The position numbers were made by a program, and so were the translations under genes. Below are positions 42,266 to 51,287 of a stretch of DNA of 64,000 nt, piece by piece; within the stretch, counting starts at the first letter, position 1; every line of letters starts with the position of its first letter. Under the pieces are notes generated by a model. The model was given only the letters and a program-made list of their open reading frames with translations. It made no database searches and had not been told where the DNA came from. This DNA is from Phocaeicola dorei. Lineage in GTDB: Bacteria; Bacteroidota; Bacteroidia; Bacteroidales; Bacteroidaceae. Location of the stretch: NCBI RefSeq assembly GCF_013009555.1, contig NZ_CP046176.1, forward strand, positions 1,457,501 to 1,521,500. Reading direction: 5' to 3'.

Positions 42266-43125
42266 TGAATATACTTGTTACAGGTGCCAATGGTCAACTT
42301 GGCAATGAGATGCGCAGGGTGTCGTTAGACAGCCGGAATCGTTATCTCTTTACAGATGTAAATGAACTGGATATCACAGATGCGACAGCTGTCTGTAATA
42401 TGTTGAAAAAGGAGCAGATAGATGTGATTGTAAATTGTGCTGCTTATACGAATGTAGACAGGGCGGAAGATGATTTTGCTATGGCCGATTTGCTGAATAA
42501 CAAAGCTGTGGAGAATTTGGCTGTTGCTGCCGCAGAAACAGGTGCCACGCTTATTCATGTATCTACAGACTATGTGTTCCAAGGGGATAAAAACATTCCT
42601 TGCCGTGAGTCTTGGGAAACTGATCCGTTGGGTGTCTATGGAAAAACCAAACTGGCGGGCGAACAGTCTTTGGTAAAAGCAGGATGTAAATATCTTATTT
42701 TCCGCACAGCTTGGCTTTACTCGCCTTTCGGTAAGAACTTCGTGAAAACCATGCGGCAATTGACTTCAACAAAAGATTCACTGAAAGTGGTTTTTGATCA
42801 AGTAGGCACTCCTACTTATGCCGGAGATTTGGCTGCTTTGATCTATAACATAATCGAAGAGAACTTGCTGGATCGTCAAGGTGTCTATCATTTCAGCAAT
42901 GAAGGGGTATGTTCTTGGTATGATTTTGCGAAGGAAATTTGTGAATTGAGCGGAAATAATTGTGACATACAGCCTTGTCACAGCGATGAGTTCCCCAGTA
43001 AGGTGGAACGTCCTCATTTTTCGGTGCTGGATAAAACAAAAGTGAAGGAAACTTTTGGTATCACTATCCCTTATTGGAAAGATTCTCTAAAGAAATGTAT
43101 GCTAGAATTGGAAACTCAACAATAA
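42262..43125 (+). CDS. rmlD: dTDP-4-dehydrorhamnose reductase
   Basis: 287 residues. Rossmann GANGQLGNEMR at the N-terminus, STDYVFQGDKNIPCRE, catalytic YGKTKLAGE (Y-x3-K), then DQVGTPTYAGDLA. Final step to dTDP-L-rhamnose. Overlaps rmlC by 4 bp. Confidence 0.95.
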   Translation: MMNILVTGANGQLGNEMRRVSLDSRNRYLFTDVNELDITDATAVCNMLKKEQIDVIVNCAAYTNVDRAEDDFAMADLLNNKAVENLAVAAAETGATLIHVSTDYVFQGDKNIPCRESWETDPLGVYGKTKLAGEQSLVKAGCKYLIFRTAWLYSPFGKNFVKTMRQLTSTKDSLKVVFDQVGTPTYAGDLAALIYNIIEENLLDRQGVYHFSNEGVCSWYDFAKEICELSGNNCDIQPCHSDEFPSKVERPHFSVLDKTKVKETFGITIPYWKDSLKKCMLELETQQ

Positions 43126-43149
43126 CTAATTAAAACAATATTTTAAATT

Positions 43150-44226
43150 ATGGATTCATTTAAACGCAATATAATCATTACCGGTGGTGCCGGTTTTATC
43201 GGCAGCCATGTGGTACGTCTTTTTGTAAACAAGTATCCGGAATACCGCATTATAAACTTGGATAAACTGACTTATGCCGGTAATCTGGCCAATTTGAAGG
43301 ATATAGAGGACAAACCGAACTATATTTTTGTAAAGGCGGATATTTGTGATTTTGGAACCGTTCAGGAATTATTGGTGCGATATCAAGTGGATGGTATTAT
43401 CCATCTTGCCGCCGAGAGTCATGTGGACAGAAGTATCAAAGATCCGTTTACTTTTGCACAAACCAATGTGATGGGTACATTGGCTTTGCTTCAGGCAGCC
43501 AAGTTGTATTGGGAATCCCTGCCGGAAAAGTATGAGGGGAAACGTTTTTATCATATTTCTACCGATGAAGTATATGGGGCATTGGAATTTGACGGGACTT
43601 TCTTCACGGAGGAAACCAAATATCAGCCTCATAGTCCGTATTCTGCAAGTAAGGCAAGTAGTGATCACTTTGTTCGTGCTTTTCATGACACATATGGTAT
43701 GCCTACCGTTGTAACAAACTGTTCTAACAATTATGGTCCTTATCAGTTTCCGGAAAAATTGATTCCGCTTTTTATCAACAATATACGTCATGGAAAACCA
43801 TTGCCGGTATATGGTAGGGGAGAGAACGTACGCGACTGGTTGTATGTTGTGGATCATGCCCGTGCTATTGATCTTATTTTTCATCAGGGCAGAACAGCGG
43901 ATACATATAATATCGGTGGTTTCAATGAATGGAAGAATATAGATTTGATAAAAGTAATAATCAAAACCGTGGATCGTTTGTTGGGAAATCCGGAAGGCAC
44001 TTCAGAGTGTCTGATAACTTATGTGACCGACCGCAAAGGTCATGATCTCCGCTATGCGATTGACAGCAATAAACTGAAGCACGAATTAGGATGGGAGCCT
44101 AGTTTGCAATTTGAAGAAGGAATAGAGAGAACGGTCCGTTGGTATTTGGACAATCAGGAATGGATGGATCATATTACCAGTGGCGAATATGAAAAATATT
44201 ATGAGTCGATGTATAAGAACAGATAA
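43150..44226 (+). CDS. rmlB: dTDP-glucose 4,6-dehydratase
   Basis: 358 residues. GGAGFIGSHVVRLFVN binding loop, LAAESHVDRSI, the STDEVYGAL and catalytic YSASKASSDHF (Y-x3-K) regions, and NNYGPYQFPEKLIPLF. Second step of the pathway. With rmlA, C and D it makes the set complete, in the order ACDB. Confidence 0.96.
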   Translation: MDSFKRNIIITGGAGFIGSHVVRLFVNKYPEYRIINLDKLTYAGNLANLKDIEDKPNYIFVKADICDFGTVQELLVRYQVDGIIHLAAESHVDRSIKDPFTFAQTNVMGTLALLQAAKLYWESLPEKYEGKRFYHISTDEVYGALEFDGTFFTEETKYQPHSPYSASKASSDHFVRAFHDTYGMPTVVTNCSNNYGPYQFPEKLIPLFINNIRHGKPLPVYGRGENVRDWLYVVDHARAIDLIFHQGRTADTYNIGGFNEWKNIDLIKVIIKTVDRLLGNPEGTSECLITYVTDRKGHDLRYAIDSNKLKHELGWEPSLQFEEGIERTVRWYLDNQEWMDHITSGEYEKYYESMYKNR

Positions 44227-44285
44227 TGAGAATCCCAGTTGGGGATAATACGGCATACATCTTTAAACTTACCCCCCATACCACT

Positions 44286-45701
44286 ATGAAAGACAAATTA
44301 GCATCCTACAACCACTTGATCGAGACCTTTGTGATTGTCACCGAGACCTTTCTTTGCGGTCTGCTATTCCTGCTTTTCAGCAAGCTGTCCAATGAGATGC
44401 AGTGGGATAGCCTGCAGGTTGGTGGAACCACCGTTCTGCAAGTCATGCTTACACTAATGTTATGTTACGCCCTTTGCGCCATCCATTCAGGAGTAGTGCT
44501 TCACCGGAGGAAAGTGCATTCCCTTCAGATATGGAAACGTGTGCTCGAGAATATGTTCCTGTTTGTCCTCCTGGGCGGTCTGGTCCTTTCTGTAGGAAAC
44601 TATGCGGATATAGCCTCCCTGTTCATGCTGGAGTACCTTTTTCTCCTGTTTCTGTGTCTTGTTTCGTTCCGTTTCACTCTTCGTCTTCTCGTCAGGCTTT
44701 ACCGTATGAGCAAGAAACATACGCGTTTTGTGGTACTGGTAGGAAGTACGGACAACAACTTGGAAATCTACCATGAGATGTCGGGCAGTGAAGATACAGG
44801 TTATTCGGTCGTGGGCTATTTTGACGGTCAGGCGAATCCTGCTTTTCCGGTAGAATGTCCGTATTTGGGCCAGCCGGCGCAGGTACAGGAATATCTGGAG
44901 AAACATGATTATGTACATTACCTGTTCTGCTGCCTGCCCTCAAAAGACAGAGAGGTCATTGTTTCTCTGATTGATTACTGCGAGAACCATCTGGTACATT
45001 TCTTCAGTGTGCCCAATGTGCGCAATTATCTCCACCACCGTATGTCGTTCAACATCATGGGGAACGTCCCTTACCTGGGCCTTCGCCCCGATCCCTTAAG
45101 TTGGCCGGGGAACCGCCTGCTGAAAAGAACCTTTGACATAGTAGTCTCATCGGTGTTCCTTTGTACGCTTTTTCCGGTTATTCTGATTGTGGTGGCGATA
45201 GTGACCGGATTGACCATGCCCGGCCCGCTGTTCTTCCGCCAGAAACGGAACGGGCTGAACGGCAGGGAGTTTTATTGTTACAAGTTCCGCAGTATGAAAG
45301 TAAATGCAGATGCCGACAGGATACAGGCCACAGAGCATGATCCCCGCAAGACGCGCTGGGGCAATATAATGCGTAAGACGAATATAGATGAGCTGCCCCA
45401 GTTTATCAATGTGCTGTTAGGAGATATGAGTATCGTGGGGCCTCGTCCTCACATGCTTCTCCATACGCAGGAATATTCAAGGTTGATCAATAAATATATG
45501 GTGCGGCATTTTGTGAAACCGGGTATAACGGGGTGGAGCCAGGTTACGGGTTTCCGTGGGGAAACGAAGGAACTAAAAGACATGGAGGGCCGTATCCGTG
45601 GTGATATCTGGTATTTGGAGCACTGGAGCTTCGGTCTGGACCTTTACATCATGTACAGGACGGTGGCGAATGTCTTCCGTGGCGAGAAGAATGCCTATTA
45701 G
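44286..45701 (+). CDS. WcaJ-type undecaprenyl-phosphate glycosylphosphotransferase
   Basis: 471 residues from the Met at 44286 (MKDKLASYNHLIETFVIVTE); the frame extends to 44226 but lacks a membrane-type start. Four N-terminal helices, a Rossmann-like central domain (DNNLEIYHEMSGSEDTGYSV), a fifth helix near 300, then the PNPT catalytic domain: FYCYKFRSMKVNADAD, RKTNIDELPQFINVL and GDMSIVGPRPHM. It starts the lipid-linked repeat unit. Last gene before the operon terminator. Confidence 0.92.
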   Translation: MKDKLASYNHLIETFVIVTETFLCGLLFLLFSKLSNEMQWDSLQVGGTTVLQVMLTLMLCYALCAIHSGVVLHRRKVHSLQIWKRVLENMFLFVLLGGLVLSVGNYADIASLFMLEYLFLLFLCLVSFRFTLRLLVRLYRMSKKHTRFVVLVGSTDNNLEIYHEMSGSEDTGYSVVGYFDGQANPAFPVECPYLGQPAQVQEYLEKHDYVHYLFCCLPSKDREVIVSLIDYCENHLVHFFSVPNVRNYLHHRMSFNIMGNVPYLGLRPDPLSWPGNRLLKRTFDIVVSSVFLCTLFPVILIVVAIVTGLTMPGPLFFRQKRNGLNGREFYCYKFRSMKVNADADRIQATEHDPRKTRWGNIMRKTNIDELPQFINVLLGDMSIVGPRPHMLLHTQEYSRLINKYMVRHFVKPGITGWSQVTGFRGETKELKDMEGRIRGDIWYLEHWSFGLDLYIMYRTVANVFRGEKNAY

Positions 45702-45871
45702 TAAAACGGGCTGTTCTTAACGATCCTTCTCGATGAGGGTCCTTAGTAATTTAGCAGTTAAAAAACTTTGTTTTTGCAGCCTGTTATTTCCGTCTGCCGG
45801 CCGGAAATGGAACATAGCCGGCACTAATGTTAGATCAGAACCCTTGTCCTTTGTGAAAAGTGCAGGGGGAG

Positions 45872-45912
45872 CTCCGGGAACGAGAGCGCTTGTTCCCGGA
45901 GTTTTAATAATA
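45872..45912 (+). terminator. Capsule operon terminator
   Basis: CTCCGGGAAC (45872-45881) pairs perfectly with GTTCCCGGAG (45892-45901), followed by TTTTAATAATAA. It lies 170 bp after the last capsule gene. Confidence 0.85.
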
Positions 45913-46169
45913 AAGAAGATTATCCGATTAGGATTTATTCAGCTTTAAAAATAAACGCAGATTATATAATAACCCGTAACAGGAAGGATTTTTTATTTTC
46001 TGATATTACTATATTTACTCCTAAAGAATTTTTATCTATATGATAGTCTGTTTCGGTGTGTCGGTACCGACCGGATGATCTTAGTAAAGAACTTCCCTCT
46101 GCCAGTAGTATCACTCTCTACTTGAGAGCAGAAACGAACACTGGCAAAAGGAAACCTTGGGAAAAGAAA
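45913..46169. other. Non-coding gap with a hairpin at 46100-46146
   Basis: No gene. TGCCAGT (46100-46106) pairs with ACTGGCA (46140-46146); inside, CTCTC pairs with GAGAG. On the minus strand it lies 23 bp past the amidase stop and may be its terminator, without a U-tract. Confidence 0.4.
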
Positions 46170-46646
46170 TTACCTTTCCAAATATCCGAACACCCCTTCC
46201 GCGTCAAAACACGGACAAGCCTTCGGGATGCTTCCGCTCATATCCCTATGTCCCCTTATCCGGGCACCGGGAAAGAGCTTTGCCAGACGCATCAGCAACA
46301 AGATAAGCTGTTCTGTCTGCTCTGCGGTCCGGGTGTCTGCCGGATGTCCGTCTGCATCCAGACCGCCCTCGTAGCAGATGCCGATGCTGCAACGGTTCCA
46401 GGGACGGCAGTGTGCCCCCACTTCCAGCAGTTTGCGGTGCTGGGTGATGGTGCCGTCGCGACGGATATAGAAGTGGTAACCTACAGTCCGGAAACCACGG
46501 GTCTTATGGTCACGAAGTAATTGCTCGGCAGTATAGTCTTTGTCACAACGTGTGGCGCTACAGTGGAGGATGAGGTATCGCACTGATTCGCGTCCTTGCA
46601 TCAGCGCTCCGTCCTCTACGGTGAGGAGTTGGCGTTCGTTCTTCAT
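46170..46646 (-). CDS. N-acetylmuramoyl-L-alanine amidase (amidase_2)
   Basis: 158 residues from the Met at 46646; the frame opens at 46688. Motifs HCSATRCDKD, VGYHFYIRRDGTI, HCRPWNRCSIGICYEGGLDA and IRGHRDMSG hold the zinc His ligands and the K/R tail of the fold. It cleaves the amide link between muramic acid and the stem peptide, and lacks a signal peptide. An amidase of this kind is frequent beside Bacteroides capsule loci and prophage-like elements. Confidence 0.88.
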   Translation of the reverse strand: MKNERQLLTVEDGALMQGRESVRYLILHCSATRCDKDYTAEQLLRDHKTRGFRTVGYHFYIRRDGTITQHRKLLEVGAHCRPWNRCSIGICYEGGLDADGHPADTRTAEQTEQLILLLMRLAKLFPGARIRGHRDMSGSIPKACPCFDAEGVFGYLER

Positions 46647-46724
46647 TTCTTCCTCACCGATTATCATTGGGAATGTTTCTTGTATCATAATAAATTGAGA
46701 TTTGGAAAATGTTGTGTTTGTTCT

Positions 46725-46847
46725 TTAGATGAGGGATGCGCAACTGGTAATGCCCAAAGCGGTGAGTGCCGCGATGGCTGCCTGGATAACTGCCCGGAGA
46801 ATTTGTGTCCAGGTGATTTTCTTGGATTCGTGGTTGGATTTATTCAT
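46725..46847 (-). CDS. Smalltalk protein
   Basis: 40 residues ending IAALTALGITSCASLI: a short N-terminal charged part and a hydrophobic C-terminal half with SCxS-like end, the pattern of the Bacteroides smalltalk family. It is encoded between the amidase and HU-like genes. Function unknown. Confidence 0.75.
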   Translation of the reverse strand: MNKSNHESKKITWTQILRAVIQAAIAALTALGITSCASLI

Positions 46848-46998
46848 GGAAATATCTGTTTTTTGTCAGTTTAAAATGCGAATGGAACAAAAGGAGGTTA
46901 CGGAACTGGCGGACGGACACGGGGGAGTGAAAGAAGAATCCGTGTCGCCCGTGTTCCATAATCACATCATGCTATCTCTGTGGAGCGGAACAAGCCGG

Positions 46999-47538
46999 TC
47001 AGCTATTCTCGTCTGCCGGTTCACCGGAAGCGGCTGGAATGCGGGAGGCGTCAGCATCGTCAGCGGCAATGCCGGCGGCAGAAGAATTGCCTGTCAGGTC
47101 TACCGTAGTCTTTCCGGCCTTCAATGCCTTCACTACTTCGGCGGCTGCCTTGCGTGTGGGAACCAGTTGGAATTCGGCATCTTGGCGCAGGTTGTTGAAA
47201 CGGACGCCCGGAGCCCACAGTACGTTCACCTCGGTGATGTTGTCCACAGTGAACTCTGCCATCGAATGGGCGCCGAGGCTTCGGATACTGTTCGAAAATA
47301 CGCCCAGATCGCCCATCTGTATCTGCTGTCCGTTCAACAACTGCTCGCGCAGGCAGTCCACGGCAAGAATAAGGATGGCCTGGATATCGGCACGCGAATA
47401 TACACATCCGTGGCTGGCAATGTGGTAACAGAACTTGTCCAGTGTCATTACTTGTGAGTACTGGGCGTTGGCATACGCCTTCTTGGCCGCGTCTTTGTCG
47501 GTGGGGTTACCACGCATGCAGGTGCTGTAGTTAATCAT
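46999..47538 (-). CDS. HU-family DNA-binding protein, long form
   Basis: 179 residues from the Met at 47538 (MINYSTCMRGNPTDKDAAKK). The HU fold lies at about 1-130 (KKAYANAQYSQVMTLDKFCY, MGDLGVFSNSIRSLGA, VNVLWAPGVRFNN). The tail is Ala/Ser/Asp-rich and acidic. Such extended HU proteins are nearly always found next to Bacteroides capsule loci; role unknown. Its leader contains the repeats at 47649-47703. Confidence 0.8.
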   Translation of the reverse strand: MINYSTCMRGNPTDKDAAKKAYANAQYSQVMTLDKFCYHIASHGCVYSRADIQAILILAVDCLREQLLNGQQIQMGDLGVFSNSIRSLGAHSMAEFTVDNITEVNVLWAPGVRFNNLRQDAEFQLVPTRKAAAEVVKALKAGKTTVDLTGNSSAAGIAADDADASRIPAASGEPADENS

Positions 47539-47648
47539 GATAAATAGGGTTTTAAGAGATGAAAAATAAAAAATGAATTTCGTCAGTGAAGAAGGAGAAT
47601 ACTTTACTTTTCTTGCGGATTGCACGTAGGTAACGTGTAAGGCTGAAG

Positions 47649-47703
47649 GTTAGTAACGTATGGGGTTACATGTTAGTAACATGCTAGGCCGAAGGTTAGT
47701 AAC
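47649..47703. repeat. Three GTTAGTAAC repeats with 23-bp step
   Basis: Identical nonamers begin at 47649, 47672 and 47695, exactly 23 bp apart, within the leader of the HU-like gene. The nonamer is itself nearly palindromic (GTTA-G-TAAC). The outer copies also share flanks (GGCTGAAG/GGCCGAAG and CGTAT). They lie just downstream of the -7 element, so an operator for autoregulation is likely. Confidence 0.6.
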
Positions 47704-47730
47704 GTATCGGCTCCCTCATTGTTGACATTG

Positions 47731-47738
47731 CAAAGATA
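47731..47738 (-). promoter_or_regulatory. Minus-strand -7 TATCTTTG for HU-like gene
   Basis: The reverse complement of 47731-47738 is TATCTTTG, a good -7 element. The -33 is weak. It would place the GTTAGTAAC repeats in the untranslated leader. Confidence 0.5.
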
Positions 47739-47820
47739 GGTACTGTGAAATGCGTGCTGACGCTTTATGACACCTTGTGGCACTTTATGGCTTTCATCCT
47801 GTTCCAAAGAGCTTGCAGGG

Positions 47821-48045
47821 CTATCCGGGGCTGCCCAGATGCCGGTTGATCAGTGTCACCTGGCGGCTCGTGAAGACTTTTTGCGAGGTATAGTAACCCG
47901 TTGCGGATAACTCTTCCATCAGAGGGGGACAGCCGTTTATCCACCTCATCAGATGCCGGGTGGCTATCCGGGGATTTGAACCGGGAAAATAGAGCAGAGC
48001 CAGGCTACCCTTTGTCATGGATGGGAAATAAAGGAAATCTTTCAT
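47821..48045 (-). CDS. DUF4248 family protein
   Basis: 74 residues, MKDFLYFPSMTKGSLALLYF ... FTSRQVTLINRHLGSPG. The LA-x-LYFP start and TSRQV-x-LI end are the DUF4248 signature. It lies 17 bp after the DUF3987 gene and is conserved in this order in Bacteroides. Function unknown. Confidence 0.8.
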   Translation of the reverse strand: MKDFLYFPSMTKGSLALLYFPGSNPRIATRHLMRWINGCPPLMEELSATGYYTSQKVFTSRQVTLINRHLGSPG

Positions 48046-48062
48046 ATTTATACATTTTAAAT

Positions 48063-50006
48063 TCAGGAATCTTGCAAACTTGCAGAACTTGCACTCTCTC
48101 TCACACCCACACACGTACGTGTGTGCATGCGCGCGTTGAATTCGTATTCGCCACGCCCCACTTTGACCAGCTGTCCGCGTTCGGTCATACGTTTCAGCAG
48201 CGAGTCCACCGAGCCTGCCGGAACTCCTACCTGTTCTCCTTTGTCGATGGCTTCGTTGCGGGTGAAGCGCAGGGGAAGGCAGTCGAACAGGGTTTCGGGA
48301 GTCATGTTCGCCGATGGTGCGCTGGGGGTTCCTGCGGGCAGGAGCGAGAGAATGTGGCATGCATGGCGGTACAGAGGTTCCACCAAGGCCAGCACGGCAT
48401 AAAAGTCGTCGGTGCGGATGGAGAGGTTGAATTGCGGCACGATTCCGTCTGCTATGTTTTCTTGTGGAATATGGGCCGACGGGGTCAGTCCGGGACAGTT
48501 CAGCAGGGTACGCACGATGTTTTCCTGTGGTTCGCCGCTCCTTTCGCCTCCCGGCAGCAGGGATTCCAGAGAGCGCAGCAGGGCGATAATGCTTATGATG
48601 CGGAAGATATTGATGGCAATACGGGTTACAGCGCTTTTCATCTGGTTACCGTGAATGGCGGAGGCTCGTCCGAATACACGGGCAAAGTGGAAGTTGAATA
48701 TCTCTTTTTGCTCGTGGGTGAGCTTCATGTTGATGTTGCTCACCGAGGCGGTGATGGCGTCCAGCACTTCTTTCCATTGTGCCCCCCATTCCAGAAAACG
48801 GGAGTCATAGTCTGTATCCGCTTCGTTGAACTGGTCTTCCCATTCTTCAATGGCAGGCATATAGTAGAACAGCTGGCGCGAGAACAATCCGTTTTCGGCC
48901 GATGGGATAAGGGGCTTGATTTGTGCAGGCGTGCCGCTGAGAAGCACGCAGAGGAACGTGACGTTACATTCGCGGTATTCGTGATTGGTGCGCCGGTTGT
49001 AGGCCAGCCGGTCATGGTCGAAACATTTCCGGAGGAGGTCGCTCCAGTGTCCGTGGTCGCCTCCAATGGCGGTGCTCACGGTGTCGGCCTCGGTTTCGCA
49101 TATCAGTCCTACGCCTCCGGAGTCCATCAGGTTTTCCTGTATGCCTGTACCGGTATTGTCACCGGCTATGAGGAGCATTTTCAGCTGGGGCTGTTCGGGT
49201 TCAGGGGTATTTACCTTTTCCTTCCCCAAAGTGTCCCATTTTGTCTTTTCCATGCGGTAGGTCTTTATTTTTTCCCGGTAGGTGTCCAGCAGCGCGTTGT
49301 GTATGGGTTCTGCCAGACGGCGTACCCAGGTCAGTGCACCCTTGCCGGAAGCGGGAGGCGCGGTGACGAACACTTGCAGACAGGGATACTTGTGTTTTCG
49401 TCCGTACACAAAACTTACCAGTTTGTTGAGGGTGCTTCCCAGCACGGTTGCTGCACCCAGCAGCAGGATATCCCGTTGGGCGGGAGAGTTACCGCAGTCT
49501 ATGATCCCTTGCAGGAAGGCGGGCCAGCGGTAGTCGGGGAAAGAGGGAAGTCGGGCAGGGAGGATGGCTTTGGGCACGCCGTCGGACAGGGGGGAGGCTG
49601 TGTCCGTGAAAACAGCGTCGGGCGGAGTCCCGTCGGAGGCATCCGGATGGGCATTATAGGATACGCGTGCACGTGTGTGGGTGTGGAGAGACTGCAAGTT
49701 CTGCAAGTTTGCAAGTTTCGGGTCCATTTTCACCCCGGCCACCTCTGCCAGATGGAAGACGGTTCCCAGGGAATTTCTGCCTGTTCCTTTGGTCAGGGCA
49801 TGTCCGTACAGTTTGTCTGCTTCATCGTGGTGGTACTTTTCGGATATGCGGCAGATGCGGTGGAACCGGGTGCGTCCTTCTTCTCCGCAACTGTTGGCTA
49901 TGGCAAAGGCCAGCGGCATATATTCCTGATAGGTGGGGGCCACATTGACTCCCGCTTGTTCGATGGCTGTTACCAGCTGTTCCAAGATAGAAATAGAATC
50001 GTTCAT
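48063..50006 (-). CDS. DUF3987 primase/helicase-like ATPase
   Basis: 647 residues. The N-terminal 85 residues form a PriCT-like domain (LAFAIANSCGEEGRTRFHRI, YHHDEADKLYGHAL). The P-loop is VFVTAPPASGKGALT, and downstream come ICETEADTVSTAI and TFLCVLLSGTP, consistent with a DUF3987 AAA-type fold. A disordered linker LQNLQSLHTHTRAR and the C-terminal VGVRESASSASLQDS are encoded by the two arms of a 45-bp inverted repeat. Encoded 3 bp after the VirE_N gene, a known primase-like pairing. Confidence 0.85.
   Translation of the reverse strand: MNDSISILEQLVTAIEQAGVNVAPTYQEYMPLAFAIANSCGEEGRTRFHRICRISEKYHHDEADKLYGHALTKGTGRNSLGTVFHLAEVAGVKMDPKLANLQNLQSLHTHTRARVSYNAHPDASDGTPPDAVFTDTASPLSDGVPKAILPARLPSFPDYRWPAFLQGIIDCGNSPAQRDILLLGAATVLGSTLNKLVSFVYGRKHKYPCLQVFVTAPPASGKGALTWVRRLAEPIHNALLDTYREKIKTYRMEKTKWDTLGKEKVNTPEPEQPQLKMLLIAGDNTGTGIQENLMDSGGVGLICETEADTVSTAIGGDHGHWSDLLRKCFDHDRLAYNRRTNHEYRECNVTFLCVLLSGTPAQIKPLIPSAENGLFSRQLFYYMPAIEEWEDQFNEADTDYDSRFLEWGAQWKEVLDAITASVSNINMKLTHEQKEIFNFHFARVFGRASAIHGNQMKSAVTRIAINIFRIISIIALLRSLESLLPGGERSGEPQENIVRTLLNCPGLTPSAHIPQENIADGIVPQFNLSIRTDDFYAVLALVEPLYRHACHILSLLPAGTPSAPSANMTPETLFDCLPLRFTRNEAIDKGEQVGVPAGSVDSLLKRMTERGQLVKVGRGEYEFNARMHTRTCVGVRESASSASLQDS
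48071..49715. repeat. Inverted repeat pair inside the DUF3987 gene
   Basis: The arm at 48071-48116 (beginning CTTGCAAACTTGCAGAACTT) is the reverse complement of 49671-49715 with one substitution and one extra base. The arms enclose about 1.55 kb of coding sequence and each contains three TTGCA units. They encode disordered linker and tail residues, so coding pressure does not explain the match. Confidence 0.75.
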
Positions 50007-50009
50007 TTT

Positions 50010-50564
50010 TTAATATTTATGGTTATTGATTTTCGCTTCTCCGTCGTGCGACAGAAAACAGGCTCTGGACAAGTCGGCATTGGCCCTGTCCACTTTCAGC
50101 TCGTATTTCCATTCCAGATACTCCCATGCGGTGTGCAGGGCATTGTCGAAGGATTCTTCCACGCTCAGGAAAGGGTTTATGCGGTAAGGGATAAACAGTT
50201 TTACTCCCTGGTTTCCGGGGCTGACAAAGGAAAGTACGGGGTGCAGCACTTCATCGGCAAAGAGGCGGTCGCGCCACATTGCCGCTTCTTCGGTGGAAGC
50301 CAGTTCGTCAATATCTATGACAAAGAGGCCCGAAGGAACTTGCATGCATTGTTCTTTGCAGTAAGAGAAGATACCTGCCGGAGTGACATACGGTAAAAGG
50401 GTCTGTTTATTCTTTCGGAACGCTTGCTTGTCTCCGAGTCCGGCTCTGACTTTATGCGTCAGTTCTTCCAGTTGCGGATTGGTGCTGATGTAGGTATGAA
50501 GCCCTGCCACACTGCATATACATGTGGGTATTTTATTGGTGACGGGTGCATTGAAAAATGACAT
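50010..50564 (-). CDS. VirE_N (BT4734-like) primase-associated protein
   Basis: 184 residues from the Met at 50564; Met at 50579 is an alternative. GLFVIDIDELASTEEAAMWR (acidic metal-binding-like), LSFVSPGNQGVKLFIPY and ADLSRACFLSHDGEAKIN match the VirE_N/BT4734 family, often fused or next to DUF3987 and thought to form an archaeo-eukaryotic-type primase active site. TATATTTG at 50608-50615 (minus) is its likely -7 element. Confidence 0.82.
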   Translation of the reverse strand: MSFFNAPVTNKIPTCICSVAGLHTYISTNPQLEELTHKVRAGLGDKQAFRKNKQTLLPYVTPAGIFSYCKEQCMQVPSGLFVIDIDELASTEEAAMWRDRLFADEVLHPVLSFVSPGNQGVKLFIPYRINPFLSVEESFDNALHTAWEYLEWKYELKVDRANADLSRACFLSHDGEAKINNHKY

Positions 50565-50607
50565 GATGTATTCTTTCATAAAAGAAATTGATTTTGATTT
50601 ATCTGCA

Positions 50608-50615
50608 CAAATATA
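50608..50615 (-). promoter_or_regulatory. Minus-strand -7 TATATTTG
   Basis: The reverse complement of 50608-50615 is TATATTTG, fitting TAnnTTTG. A TTTCC lies 19 bp upstream, a weak -33. It drives VirE_N, DUF3987 and DUF4248. Confidence 0.55.
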
Positions 50616-50764
50616 CGGGTAGGGAATGACGTATGGAAATCGATTCATAACCGTTTACTATCTGTTTACTATTGGTGCATGCTATTGATTATATATTGAT
50701 GAAATATGGATTTTGATTAACGATCTGTTGATAATAATTAAAGAATAGAGAAAAGAAATAGTAT

Positions 50765-51232
50765 ATGAATGAAAAACCTGATATGATGATAAATATTTAT
50801 GGCGGAAATAATCTGATTGCTCCTGTGGCATCTTCCGCCATTCAGAACTTTTATGGCGACCGGGGTGATGAGGCCGCCGACCAACCGGAAGATTCTGAGA
50901 AAACGGAGAATACAGAAAGTGTGGCGGATGAGAAGCCGGCACAGGAACCGGCGGAACTGTCGGATGATGAATTTTACGTATCGGTCTATATACCCGATAT
51001 AAAGGTGATGAGGGCTTACAAGATACTTTTGGGAGAGTGTACCACGGCACGCGAACTGGCGGTGGTGGTAGGAAAGATGCTGGCCGATGAGAACTGTAGG
51101 AATGTAGACAAACACACGGTGGTGAAAGCGGCTTTCATCAAGTCGTTGCTACCTTTTGCCAAACGACTCGTGTCGGGCGGTACGATAGCCAATATACGGG
51201 CGCAGATTAATAATATGCTGGCTAGTAAATAA
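50765..51232 (+). CDS. Hypothetical protein
   Basis: 155 residues. Disordered acidic middle (about 35-85, rich in Glu, Asp, Ala) and a helical C-terminal half (ECTTARELAVVVGKMLADEN, FIKSLLPFAKRLVSGG). No recognised family. Divergent from VirE_N and 55 bp upstream of the helicase gene; the same order is usual in Bacteroides capsule neighbourhoods. Confidence 0.55.
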   Translation: MNEKPDMMINIYGGNNLIAPVASSAIQNFYGDRGDEAADQPEDSEKTENTESVADEKPAQEPAELSDDEFYVSVYIPDIKVMRAYKILLGECTTARELAVVVGKMLADENCRNVDKHTVVKAAFIKSLLPFAKRLVSGGTIANIRAQINNMLASK

Positions 51233-51287
51233 TTTTTTCGATTATCCTCTTACTCCATTGGCACGTTAGCAAATCGACAAATTATTT

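Noticed and set aside
47901..50396. 831-codon open frame on the plus strand
   Set aside because: It lies entirely antisense to the DUF3987 and VirE_N genes, has Cys/Gly/Val-rich atypical composition and no recognisable domain; it is a shadow of the codon bias of those genes.
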